Positions 34,146 to 42,237 of a DNA stretch of 64,000 bases are shown here, piece by piece. Position 1 is the first letter of the stretch. Each line of letters opens with the position of its first letter. Position numbers and translations under genes: made by a program. The stretch spans positions 1-64,000 of the forward strand of contig NZ_CANCWQ010000009.1 in the NCBI RefSeq assembly GCF_947381555.1. The letters run 5' to 3'. The DNA is from Limosilactobacillus pulli (lineage in GTDB: Bacteria; Bacillota; Bacilli; Lactobacillales; Lactobacillaceae). The notes under the pieces were generated by a model that worked only from the letters and a program-made list of their open reading frames with translations, was not told the origin of the DNA and did not search any database.

Positions 34146-34932
34146 GTTGAGTTTTATGCGCAATGCATTCATGGCAGGAACGTTTATCGCCATCGTTAGC
34201 GGAACGATCGGCGTCTTTGTAATGGCGCGCAATATGTCTTTTTTGACGCATACCCTGTCAGAGATTGGCTTTGCGGGGGCTTCATTTGCCGTCTTTGCTG
34301 GCTGGCCAGCCTTAAATGGCATGCTTTTGTTTACCATGCTGAGCTCAGTTTTGGTCGGACAAATGAGTATCAAAGAATCACGTCGGGAGGCCGTGATCAG
34401 TGCGGTTTCGGCGCTGTTTATCGGGCTGGGCATCTTGTTTTTGTCACTGTCTAGTCAAACGGCCAGCTCGGCTACCAGCATTTTGTTTGGCAGCGTGGTC
34501 GGTATCAGTAAACATGAGGTCTGGCAGCTGGTGGGGCTGTCGCTTTTGGTATTGGCGGTCGTGCTGATCGGCTATCGGCAGCTGAAGTTTGACTCGTTTG
34601 ATGCGGTTGGTGCACGGGTCAATGGCGTCAATGGTACGATCGTCTCGATCATCTTTTTGCTTTTGTTGGCACTAAGCGTCAGCGTGGCAGCCCAGATTGT
34701 TGGCTCGCTTTTGATCTTTATTTTGCTGACGCTGCCGGCAGCCAGTGCTAAGTATTTTACGCATGGCGTGGCCAAGATGATCGTTTTGGCGATTTTGTTT
34801 GCAATGCTGGGGACCTGGCTGGGACTTTACCTGGGTTATCTAACCAATTGGCCGGTCAGCTTCTTTATTGCGGTGATTGAGGTGACAATCTACATATCCG
34901 CATTGATTTTCCAGCATTTGGTCAACGATTAA
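34138..34932 (+). CDS. Zinc ABC transporter permease
   Basis: The 264-residue membrane protein has about eight hydrophobic segments with the ABC-3 metal permease signature: RNMSFLTHTLSEIGFAGASF near the N-terminus and ALSVSVAAQIVGSLLIFILL with LTLPAASA later. It forms the zinc channel with the ATPase just upstream, with which it overlaps. It is the last gene of the operon, followed by a short hairpin and T-run. Confidence 0.92.
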   Translation: MFELSFMRNAFMAGTFIAIVSGTIGVFVMARNMSFLTHTLSEIGFAGASFAVFAGWPALNGMLLFTMLSSVLVGQMSIKESRREAVISAVSALFIGLGILFLSLSSQTASSATSILFGSVVGISKHEVWQLVGLSLLVLAVVLIGYRQLKFDSFDAVGARVNGVNGTIVSIIFLLLLALSVSVAAQIVGSLLIFILLTLPAASAKYFTHGVAKMIVLAILFAMLGTWLGLYLGYLTNWPVSFFIAVIEVTIYISALIFQHLVND

Positions 34933-34951
34933 CAGAAAGTGTTAAAATAAG

Positions 34952-34982
34952 ACACGGCTCAAGCTTTGGGCGGTGTTTTTTA
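34952..34982 (+). terminator. Terminator of the zinc transporter operon
   Basis: ACAC-GCTC and GGGC-GGTGT arms around AAGCTTT, interrupted by one unpaired base, precede TTTTTT. Confidence 0.7.
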
Positions 34983-35010
34983 ATTTTGGTCGTAAAATGC
35001 ACTAATGATA

Positions 35011-35106
35011 ATGTTTAGTCCGGAATTTCTCTTTTTTGCTTATCTAAATTGGTTAATCCTTTTAGGTGCCGTGATTATTATGATTATTTACCGAAATAGC
35101 TTGTAA
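35011..35106 (+). CDS. Possible 31-residue membrane peptide
   Basis: A short frame (MFSPEFLFFAYLNWLILL... ending RNSL) would encode one membrane helix. No convincing ribosome binding site precedes the ATG and no relative is recognised. It may be chance in an AT-rich gap, but the hydrophobic pattern with a basic tail is typical of small membrane peptides. Confidence 0.2.
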   Translation: MFSPEFLFFAYLNWLILLGAVIIMIIYRNSL

Positions 35107-35128
35107 GATTATAAATAAAATTGCGGTA

Positions 35129-35141
35129 AAAGACGAACTAT
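35129..35141 (+). promoter_or_regulatory. PurBox-like site before purR
   Basis: AAAGACGAACTAT keeps the CGAAC core and AT flanks of the PurR box AWWWCCGAACWWT, with two mismatches. It lies 58 bases before purR and near TATGAT (35147-35152), which would suit autoregulation. Only one half-site is clear; PurR normally uses two. Confidence 0.4.
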
Positions 35142-35198
35142 TATGGTATGATTTGAAGGTATCAATAATTATTAGCTCAAGTAAAAGAGGGAGATCAC

Positions 35199-36044
35199 AT
35201 GAAAGTCAGACGCAGTAATCGCTTGGTTGATATGACGCGCTATTTGATGGAACACCCACGGACATTAGTTTCATTAAAGTTTTTTGGTGAACGTTACGGC
35301 TCGGCCAAGTCATCAATCAGTGAGGATCTAAGCATCATTCGGCGGACGCTGCACACATGGGGCGTTGGTCGTCTGGAAACTCTGCCTGGTGCCAGTGGCG
35401 GAGCCCGTTTGACGCTGCTCTACTCTGAAGAGAATGCTGCGCAGGTCATTGATGATCTGGTTAAGGCAGTTGATGACGACAGCCGTCTTTTACCAGGTGG
35501 TTATGTCTATCTGTCAGATCTTTTGGGTCGACCAGACGTGCTGCGTGAAGTTGGTCGCTTGATTGCAACGCAGTACGTTGACGATGACGTTGACGTGGTG
35601 ATGACGGTTGAAACCAAGGGGATTCCGATTGCACAAAGCGTAGCAATGTATCTGAATAAGCCATTCGTAATCGTGCGCAACAGCTCACACATTACTGAAG
35701 GATCAACGGTCAGCGTCAACTATGTTTCTGGTTCATCACAACGGATCAAGAAAATGGAGCTTTCGCGGCGGACACTTAAGGAAGGCGCCAATGTAATCGT
35801 GGTGGACGACTTTATGAAGGGTGGCGGCACGCTGAACGGCATGAAGTCGCTGATCGAAGAGTTCGGCGCTCACTTGGTTGGCATGACGGTATTTGCTGAG
35901 GGACAATTCAGCGGTCAGCGACTGGTTGACGGCTGCACGTCTTTAATTAAGGTTCAGGCAGTTGATGACACGACCAACAAAAAAATCACTGCTCAGCCAG
36001 GCAGCTACATGGAAGCCGTATTTGGCAATAAAAAGGAGAAATAA
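35199..36044 (+). CDS. purR: Pur operon repressor
   Basis: The 281-residue protein has an N-terminal winged helix (about 1-75, RRSNRLVDMTRYLMEHPRTL... SSISEDLSIIRRTL) and a phosphoribosyltransferase-like effector domain with VIVVDDFMKGGGTLNGM for PRPP. In Firmicutes PurR represses purine genes and PRPP relieves it. glmU starts seven bases after its stop and prs lies beyond, so regulator and PRPP synthase are neighbours, as in Bacillus. The start follows AGAGGGAGA. Confidence 0.95.
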   Translation: MKVRRSNRLVDMTRYLMEHPRTLVSLKFFGERYGSAKSSISEDLSIIRRTLHTWGVGRLETLPGASGGARLTLLYSEENAAQVIDDLVKAVDDDSRLLPGGYVYLSDLLGRPDVLREVGRLIATQYVDDDVDVVMTVETKGIPIAQSVAMYLNKPFVIVRNSSHITEGSTVSVNYVSGSSQRIKKMELSRRTLKEGANVIVVDDFMKGGGTLNGMKSLIEEFGAHLVGMTVFAEGQFSGQRLVDGCTSLIKVQAVDDTTNKKITAQPGSYMEAVFGNKKEK

Positions 36045-36050
36045 ATCAAT

Positions 36051-37418
36051 ATGACGCAACGCAATGCAATTATTCTCGCGGCCGGCAAGGGTACGCGGAT
36101 GAAGTCCAAGCTTTATAAAGTATTGCACCAGGTATGTGGCAAAACGATGGTTGAACATGTCTTGGGTCAGCTGGAAAAAGCCAAGATCGACAACATCGTA
36201 ACGGTAGTTGGCTATGGTGCCGAAACCGTTGAGCAGACGCTGGGCAATCGGACCAAATATGCTTTGCAAAAACAGCAGCTGGGGACCGGTCATGCCGTTA
36301 TGCAGACTGAGCAGCTGCTGGGTGATCAAAAGGGTGAAACGCTGATCGTTAGCGGGGATACGCCTTTGTTTACCGCTGCGACCTTTAACAAGATGTTTGA
36401 ATACCATGAGCAGCGTCATGCGGCAGTCACCATTTTGACTTCAGTGGCACCGGATCCAACCGGCTATGGTCGTATTGTTCGTAATGACGTGGGCATCGTT
36501 GAGCGGATTGTTGAACAAAAGGATGCCACGCGTGAAGAACAGGAGATTCACGAAATCAATACTGGGGTCTACTGCTTTGACAATGAAAAACTGTTCCAGG
36601 CCCTGAAATTAATCAATAATGACAATGCTCAGGGCGAATATTACCTGACCGATGTCATCGGTATTTTAAAGAGCCATGGTGAAATCGTCACGGCCTACCG
36701 GATGAATGATTTTGATGAATCAATGGGGGTCAATGACCGCGTTGCCTTGGCCCGGGCCAACAAGATCATGAGAAAGCGCATCAACACTCAATTGATGCAA
36801 GACGGTGTTACCATGGTTGATCCCGACACGACCTATATTGATGCCGACGTCAAGGTGGGACGTGATACGGTTATTGAAGGCAACGTCGTAATTAAAGGCA
36901 ATACGACAATCGGCAGTGACTGTTTTATTGGAGCCCATTCCGTAATTACGGATTCCGTGTTGCATGATGACGTTAAGGTTTATGCCTCAACGCTGGAAGA
37001 ATCCGAAATGCACACCGGTTCCGACATTGGCCCCAATAGTCACCTGCGTCCGCAAGCTGAAATCGGCAAGGGCGCTCACATCGGAAATTTCTGTGAGATC
37101 AAGAAGGCCTACATTGGTGAAAATACCAAGATCGGTCATCTGAGTTACGTTGGCGATGCAACCTTGGGCAAGAACATCAATATTGGCTGCGGCGTGGTCT
37201 TTGTCAACTACGATGGTTCTAAAAAGCATCACACCAACGTTGGTGATCATGCTTTTATCGGCAGCAATTCAAACATCGTTGCACCAGTTAATATTGCTGA
37301 AGACTCATTTGTTGCGGCTGGATCGACGATTACGGACAGTACTGAGCGTTTCGACATGGCAATCGCACGGGCACGTCAGGTCAATAAACCGGATTATGCC
37401 AAGAAGCTTCCTTGGTAA
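36051..37418 (+). CDS. glmU: Bifunctional GlmU: GlcNAc-1-P uridyltransferase / GlcN-1-P acetyltransferase
   Basis: The 455-residue enzyme starts with the nucleotidyltransferase motif AIILAAGKGTRMKSKLYKVLH. It carries LIVSGDTPLF and ends in a left-handed beta helix of hexapeptide repeats (from about 250, DVKVGRDTVIEGNVVIKG, IGHLSYVGDA). It makes UDP-GlcNAc for peptidoglycan and other polymers; murA in this window uses that product. Length and both domains are complete. It is co-transcribed with purR and lies 71 bases before prs. Confidence 0.97.
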   Translation: MTQRNAIILAAGKGTRMKSKLYKVLHQVCGKTMVEHVLGQLEKAKIDNIVTVVGYGAETVEQTLGNRTKYALQKQQLGTGHAVMQTEQLLGDQKGETLIVSGDTPLFTAATFNKMFEYHEQRHAAVTILTSVAPDPTGYGRIVRNDVGIVERIVEQKDATREEQEIHEINTGVYCFDNEKLFQALKLINNDNAQGEYYLTDVIGILKSHGEIVTAYRMNDFDESMGVNDRVALARANKIMRKRINTQLMQDGVTMVDPDTTYIDADVKVGRDTVIEGNVVIKGNTTIGSDCFIGAHSVITDSVLHDDVKVYASTLEESEMHTGSDIGPNSHLRPQAEIGKGAHIGNFCEIKKAYIGENTKIGHLSYVGDATLGKNINIGCGVVFVNYDGSKKHHTNVGDHAFIGSNSNIVAPVNIAEDSFVAAGSTITDSTERFDMAIARARQVNKPDYAKKLPW

Positions 37419-37489
37419 CAGTTGCTTTTTGTGCTTTAAATCAATATGATTAGAGTGTTGGAAAAAGTATGCAGATTTCGGAGGACCCC

Positions 37490-38473
37490 ATGAAAGAACG
37501 TTATGCTGACCCTAAATTAAAAATCTTTGCCCTAAATTCCAATCGTCCCTTGGCAGAAAAGATTGCCGAAGAAGTTGGCGTGGAACTGGGTAAGCTTTCG
37601 GTTGACCGCTTTAGCGATGGCGAGATTCAGATCAACATCGAAGAAAGCGTTCGTGGTGATAATGTCTACGTGATTCAGTCAACCTCAGCTCCTGTCAATG
37701 ACAACCTGATGGAGCTGATGATCATGATCGATGCCTTGCGTCGTGCAAGTGCCAATACGATCAACGTGGTCTTGCCATACTATGGCTACGCACGGCAAGA
37801 TCGTAAAGCGCGGAGCCGGGAACCCATCACGGCCAAGCTGGTTGCCAACATGCTGCAGAATTCCGGCGTAACGCGGATCGTTGCCCTCGATCTGCATGCA
37901 GCTCAGATTCAAGGCTTCTTTGATATTCCGGTTGACCATCTGATGGGGGCACCGCTTTTGGCTGACTACTTTATCAATGGAGGCGTGGCTGCCAATGCCG
38001 TTGTTGTCTCGCCTGACCATGGTGGGGTTACGCGGGCACGGGCCCTGGCTGAGTTTTTGAAGGCGCCAATTGCCATTATCGACAAGCGGCGGCCACGGCC
38101 AAACGTTGCCAAGATCATGAACATCATTGGTGACGTTAAGGGTAAAAAGTGCATTATGATTGATGACATGATCGACACTGCCGGTACGATCTCAAAAGGT
38201 GCGCAGGCACTGATGGATGCTGGTGCAGAAGAAGTCTATGCTTCAGCAACTCACGCCGTTTTATCCGGTCCAGCCATCGAGCGTTTGGATAACTCGCCAT
38301 TAAAACAGGTCGTCGTTACGGACTCAATCCAGCTGCCGGCTGAAAAGCAGATTGACAAGATCGTGCAGGTTTCGGTGGCGCCGCTGATTGGATCAGCCAT
38401 CAAGCGGATCAACGAAAATCGCCCGGTCAGTCCATTGTTCAACAATCGTTTTGAACAAGCCAACGAAGATTGA
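37490..38473 (+). CDS. prs: Ribose-phosphate pyrophosphokinase
   Basis: The 327-residue enzyme carries KIFALNSNRPLAEKIAE, RFSDGEIQINIEESVRGD, PYYGYARQDRK and the PRPP loop CIMIDDMIDTAGTI. It makes PRPP from ribose 5-phosphate and ATP for purine, pyrimidine and NAD synthesis. The ATG at 37490 directly follows GGAGGACCCC; an upstream in-frame ATG at 37469 lies before that site and is unlikely. Terminated at 38490. Confidence 0.97.
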   Translation: MKERYADPKLKIFALNSNRPLAEKIAEEVGVELGKLSVDRFSDGEIQINIEESVRGDNVYVIQSTSAPVNDNLMELMIMIDALRRASANTINVVLPYYGYARQDRKARSREPITAKLVANMLQNSGVTRIVALDLHAAQIQGFFDIPVDHLMGAPLLADYFINGGVAANAVVVSPDHGGVTRARALAEFLKAPIAIIDKRRPRPNVAKIMNIIGDVKGKKCIMIDDMIDTAGTISKGAQALMDAGAEEVYASATHAVLSGPAIERLDNSPLKQVVVTDSIQLPAEKQIDKIVQVSVAPLIGSAIKRINENRPVSPLFNNRFEQANED

Positions 38474-38489
38474 TCAAACTATGCTTCAG

Positions 38490-38515
38490 GAGTCGCTGAT
38501 GGGCGGCTCTTTTTG
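38490..38515 (+). terminator. Terminator of the purR-glmU-prs unit
   Basis: GAGTCGC and GGCGGCTC pair, allowing one G-T pair, around a five-base loop, followed by TTTTT. Confidence 0.75.
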
Positions 38516-38579
38516 ATTTTGAGGCAAAGTGGCAGTCCATGTTATACTGGTTGAGGCAAGACATAAAGGAGCAAAAAAT

Positions 38580-39305
38580 ATGAAAATCAAAACTTCGATG
38601 AAGCGACTCATGCTGGGCATGGCTTCAGTAATGGTCATGTTTGGCCTGGTTGGATGTGGCAGTACGTCTACTCAGTCCAGCGAGTCGTCTTCTGCGTCGT
38701 CACAATCTTCTACCAAGACGACAGCTGCTTCCAAGGCGCGGGATACTGCCAATAATCAGATCATGTCCGGTCAGTACAAGGAAGCATTGAAAACGCTGCT
38801 GGCAGTTAAGAATCCCGATTCACAGACTCGCAGCATGATTAAGGATCTGCAAAAATACTTAGCGGCTCAAGATGCCTATAACGATCAGGAATATGAGGAG
38901 GCTGCCAGTGATCTGGCTTCGGTATCGTCAAGTTCCAAGCCAATGCGCTCTGCGTTTATCAGCATGAAAAACAAGGTCAAGCAGGCTCAGCAGTCAGCTT
39001 CAACCAGCTCTGCCAGTCAGACCAGCATGAGTACTTCGAACAGCACGAGTGCTTCATCGGCTGCCAGTTCATCCAGTTCAGCGGCTAACTCACAGGCGGC
39101 CAGTCAGACTGGTATGGACGTGATTGATGCGTTTGCAGCCAAGATGAGCTTTAACCAATCCAGTTATGGAATCATTCCAGAGGGTAAGGATGGCGACGTG
39201 TACACCTTTGAAGTTCGTCAAAACAATGATGACAATACCGTTGCCCACTTGATTGGCATCTATCAATATAATGCCGTAACCGGTGCGGTGGAAAAAATCG
39301 GCTAA
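38580..39305 (+). CDS. Secreted serine-rich lipoprotein of unknown function
   Basis: The 241-residue protein has a basic N-terminus, a hydrophobic core and a lipobox FGLVGCGS, so Cys becomes the lipidated residue at the outer membrane face. Two low-complexity Ser/Ala/Thr linkers (just after the lipobox and about 140-180) flank a helical, TPR-like part (NNQIMSGQYKEALKTLLAV... AQDAYNDQEYEEAASDL). A C-terminal domain (about 185-241, VYTFEVRQNNDDNTVAHLIGIYQYN) may be a small beta fold. An extended-type TATACT lies 30 bases upstream. No family is recognised beyond the layout. Confidence 0.8.
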   Translation: MKIKTSMKRLMLGMASVMVMFGLVGCGSTSTQSSESSSASSQSSTKTTAASKARDTANNQIMSGQYKEALKTLLAVKNPDSQTRSMIKDLQKYLAAQDAYNDQEYEEAASDLASVSSSSKPMRSAFISMKNKVKQAQQSASTSSASQTSMSTSNSTSASSAASSSSSAANSQAASQTGMDVIDAFAAKMSFNQSSYGIIPEGKDGDVYTFEVRQNNDDNTVAHLIGIYQYNAVTGAVEKIG

Positions 39306-39332
39306 TATTCAACTAAGAAGGTGAGAAATGGA

Positions 39333-40085
39333 ATGAGCGAGGAAATTATTGCCCGTCCGTTGATTACAATCACCAACATCATTTGGAGCTTTAATCGGCA
39401 GACGCATGAAATGCAGCTGCTTTTGATCAAGCGATCGGAAGCCCCATTTCAAGATGCCTGGGCCTTGCCGGAAACGCTTTTGCGCAGTACGGAAAGTGCC
39501 GATGATGCAGCATTGCGCCTGATCAAAGACAAGATTGGTCTTGAGGTACGTTCAACGGCAACTGAACAGTTGGCAACATTTACGGCTCCACATCGTTCAG
39601 TGGGGGAGCGGGCCTTGGCGTTGGCCTACATGACTTTTTTGCCGGCCATGCCCAAACTAAAGCCTGGTTATGGTGCGGTAGCTGCAGAATGGTTTGCTTT
39701 TGAGAATTTCGGCCATCATTATTTATTAAGTGATGGCAAGCAGCAGTTTGATCTTTCTGATACCTCACAGGCCTTGGCGTTTGATCATGATCAAATCGTT
39801 ACGACGGCCATTCAGCGGATTCGCAATAAGCTGGACTACCAGCCAACGGTTCTGCAGGTGTTAGGACCAACGTTTACGCTTAAAGAGGCCCGTGAGGTTT
39901 ATGCGCCGTTTTGGCAGTTGCGAGCTGACCAGATTGATAATTCCAATTTTCGCAAAACGCATCAGCATCTTTTTAAAGAAGTCGGGACGGCTACCACGCG
40001 CAAGCGCAGCGGTCGGCCTCCTAAGATATATGCATTGGCGAGCTTGCCAAATCCATTGGAAAGGAGTAAAGTTGACAACAATTAA
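39333..40085 (+). CDS. nrtR: NrtR-type Nudix-related transcriptional regulator of NAD metabolism
   Basis: The 250-residue protein joins a Nudix-like domain (about 1-140) to a winged helix (about 155-235, LGPTFTLKEAREVYAPFWQL and KRSGRPPKIYAL). The Nudix box is degraded: RLIKDKIGL stands where REUxEExGU is expected. This fits NrtR proteins, which sense ADP-ribose instead of cleaving it. The next two genes are nicotinamidase and nicotinate phosphoribosyltransferase, the expected targets. The ATG at 39333 suits the AAGGTGAG site; the ATG five bases earlier would terminate immediately. Palindromes follow at its end. Confidence 0.88.
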   Translation: MSEEIIARPLITITNIIWSFNRQTHEMQLLLIKRSEAPFQDAWALPETLLRSTESADDAALRLIKDKIGLEVRSTATEQLATFTAPHRSVGERALALAYMTFLPAMPKLKPGYGAVAAEWFAFENFGHHYLLSDGKQQFDLSDTSQALAFDHDQIVTTAIQRIRNKLDYQPTVLQVLGPTFTLKEAREVYAPFWQLRADQIDNSNFRKTHQHLFKEVGTATTRKRSGRPPKIYALASLPNPLERSKVDNN

Positions 40086-40104
40086 AGTCAACTTTACTTT
40101 TTTT
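40065..40104 (+). terminator. Terminator/palindrome at the end of nrtR
   Basis: AGTAAAGTTGAC (40065-40076) and GTCAACTTTACT (40087-40098) are perfect arms, followed by TTTTTTT. The first arm encodes the last residues of NrtR. It ends the nrtR transcript and contains the same AAAGT/ACTTT words as the following palindrome. Confidence 0.85.
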
Positions 40105-40113
40105 GCACTTATT

Positions 40114-40130
40114 AAAGTAATTTATACTTT
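40114..40130. promoter_or_regulatory. Predicted NrtR operator before pncA
   Basis: AAAGTA-ATTTA-TACTTT is a perfect palindrome 28 bases before the pncA start, in the short gap between regulator and NAD-salvage genes. The adjacent terminator palindrome repeats the AAAGT half-site. NrtR is the obvious candidate binder (inference). Confidence 0.55.
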
Positions 40131-40157
40131 TATCCAGTAATTCGAGAGGTGAAACAA

Positions 40158-40712
40158 ATGGCAAACGAGGCACTGCTGATTATTGACTATACCAACGACT
40201 TTGTTGCTGATGATGGTGCCCTGACCTGTGGCAAGCCCGCCCAGGCTCTAGACGATCACATTACAGAACTGGCCGACTCATTTTTAAAGGCCGGTAAGTG
40301 GGTCTATCTGCCAACCGACGTTCATCAGCCAAATGATCCGTATCATCCGGAAAGCAAATTATATCCCCCGCACAACGTTAGAGGAACCTGGGGTCGCAAG
40401 CTTTATGGTCAGCTTGGCAATTGGTATGAAGAGCATAAAGATGATGAGCATGTCATTTTAATGGACAAGACGCACTATTCATCATTTTGTGGCACGCCCT
40501 TGGATCTGCGCTTGCGTGAAAGAAAAATCGACACGCTGCATTTGACCGGAGTCTGCACGGATATTTGCATTTTGCATACGGCGATTGCTGCCTATGATCT
40601 GAATTACCAGATCGTCGTACATGAAAAAGCCGTAGCAACTTTTGATCCAACTGGTCAAGACTGGGCAATGCGGCATTTTAAAAACGTATTGAACGCACGA
40701 ATTAAAGATTAA
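40158..40712 (+). CDS. pncA: Nicotinamidase, isochorismatase-like fold
   Basis: The 184-residue enzyme has the catalytic triad Asp10 (LLIIDYTNDF), Lys104 (MDKTHYSSF) and Cys133 (TGVCTDIC), plus the metal ligands Asp54 and His56 (PTDVHQPND). It hydrolyses nicotinamide to nicotinate for NAD salvage. ATG 40158 follows GAGAGGTGA. pncB starts 31 bases after its stop, giving a two-gene salvage operon behind nrtR. The metal-site His/Asp pattern separates it from catalytic relatives acting on isochorismate. Confidence 0.93.
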   Translation: MANEALLIIDYTNDFVADDGALTCGKPAQALDDHITELADSFLKAGKWVYLPTDVHQPNDPYHPESKLYPPHNVRGTWGRKLYGQLGNWYEEHKDDEHVILMDKTHYSSFCGTPLDLRLRERKIDTLHLTGVCTDICILHTAIAAYDLNYQIVVHEKAVATFDPTGQDWAMRHFKNVLNARIKD

Positions 40713-40743
40713 GCAAAGTTAGATAAGTTGAGGGAGAGAGAAA

Positions 40744-42189
40744 ATGGCAATGTCTGAAGAATTGTTGACGGATCTGTATGAATTTTCGATGGCCAATGGT
40801 TACTATGCGACCCTGCCGCATGACCAAGAAGCGGTTTTTGACGTCTTTTACCGCAACGTTCCCGATAATGGCAGCTTTGTCATTGCGGCTGGGCTGGCCC
40901 AGGTTGTTGAGGCCTTGGAGAATTTTCACTTTACGGATGATGACATCAATTACTTGCGATCATTAAATCTGTTTTCGGCTGGCTTTTTAGACTACCTGGC
41001 CAATCTGGAGTTTTCCTGCACGGTTCGGGCAATTCCGGAAGGTACGCCGGTATTTCCACGGGAGCCAATGCTGACGGTTAAGGGCCCATTGCTGCAGTGT
41101 CAATTACTGGAAACGTTTGTATTAAACATCTTGAACCATCAGTCACTGATTGCTACCAAGTCGCGCCGTATCTGTGCGGCAGCTGAAGGACGTGCGGTGA
41201 TGGAATTTGGCGCGCGGCGGGCACAGGGACCAGATGCCTCGGTTTTTGGTGCACGGGCTGCTGTCATCGGTGGGTGTACCAGCACGTCCAACTGTTTGGC
41301 AGCCAAGAAATTTGGCCTGGTGGCTGCTGGGACGATGGCACACAGCTGGATTGAAAGCTATCCTGACGAACTGACGGCTTTTCGGGCATGGGCTCAGATT
41401 TACCCCGACAGTGCCTCACTGTTGGTTGATACCTATGACGTCTTAAAGAGCGGGGTGCCAAATGCAATTAAGGTCTTTAAGGAATTGCGGGCTGCTGGTC
41501 ATGAGCCAATTGGGATTCGGATTGATTCCGGTGATTTGACTCAATTGGCAACCAAGGCACGGCAAATGCTGGATGAAGCTGGATTTGAAAATGCTAAGAT
41601 CACGGCCTCCAATGCGCTAGATGAAACCGTGATCCAAGCACTGCTCAAAGAAGGGGCACCACTGGATAATTTTGGGATTGGTGAAAAGCTGATTACCAGC
41701 TCGACTTCACCGGTTTTGAGCGGAGTCTACAAAATGGCGGCCTTAAAGGTAGATGGTCAATGGCAGCCAAAGATCAAGCTCAGCAACAGTCGTGAAAAGG
41801 TAACGCTGCCCGGCGACAAGATGGTCTATCGGCTCTACAAAAAGGATGTCCCCAAGGCTGCCTTTGCCGATGTGATTGCACTGGCCGATGAAGAGCTGCC
41901 AGCCACGCTTTATGCAATCAATGCTGATCCATTGGCAACCAATGATGAGATTGAATTGAGCAACTTTATTGCCAAACCATTGCAACAAGAAGTCGTTGGT
42001 CAAAATGCACAGCCAATTGAAACCAATGTCATGAAGCTGCAAGCCTCAATGAAGCATCAGCTGGCTGAGCTGCCAAAAGCAACCCAGCGGCTGATCAATC
42101 CAGATATTTGCCAGGTATATCTGACGCCAAAGCTGTTTAAGCTGCAGCAACAGTTGATTAAAGAACACCATCAAAGGGCCCAGGGCTAG
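40744..42189 (+). CDS. pncB: Nicotinate phosphoribosyltransferase
   Basis: The 481-residue protein has LLTDLYEFSMANGYYA at the start, the phosphoribosyltransferase region with GARRAQGPDASVFGARAAVIGGCTSTSN, and GIRIDSGDLTQLATKARQML. It converts nicotinate and PRPP to nicotinate mononucleotide using ATP. Together with pncA it recycles nicotinamide and uses dietary nicotinate; PRPP comes from prs in the same window. Family length is normal. A strong terminator follows. Confidence 0.95.
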   Translation: MAMSEELLTDLYEFSMANGYYATLPHDQEAVFDVFYRNVPDNGSFVIAAGLAQVVEALENFHFTDDDINYLRSLNLFSAGFLDYLANLEFSCTVRAIPEGTPVFPREPMLTVKGPLLQCQLLETFVLNILNHQSLIATKSRRICAAAEGRAVMEFGARRAQGPDASVFGARAAVIGGCTSTSNCLAAKKFGLVAAGTMAHSWIESYPDELTAFRAWAQIYPDSASLLVDTYDVLKSGVPNAIKVFKELRAAGHEPIGIRIDSGDLTQLATKARQMLDEAGFENAKITASNALDETVIQALLKEGAPLDNFGIGEKLITSSTSPVLSGVYKMAALKVDGQWQPKIKLSNSREKVTLPGDKMVYRLYKKDVPKAAFADVIALADEELPATLYAINADPLATNDEIELSNFIAKPLQQEVVGQNAQPIETNVMKLQASMKHQLAELPKATQRLINPDICQVYLTPKLFKLQQQLIKEHHQRAQG

Positions 42190-42196
42190 GCCATAC

Positions 42197-42230
42197 AAAA
42201 AAGCGTCGCACCATCTGCGACGCTTTTTTG
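42197..42230 (+). terminator. Bidirectional terminator between pncB and the HAD gene
   Basis: AAAAAAGCGTCGCA and TGCGACGCTTTTTT are perfect arms around a five-base loop. Confidence 0.95.
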
Positions 42231-42237
42231 TTGATTA

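Noticed and set aside
38640..39110. Ser-rich region as possible adhesin repeats or LPxTG sortase substrate
   Set aside because: There is a lipobox but no LPxTG motif and no regular repeat unit.
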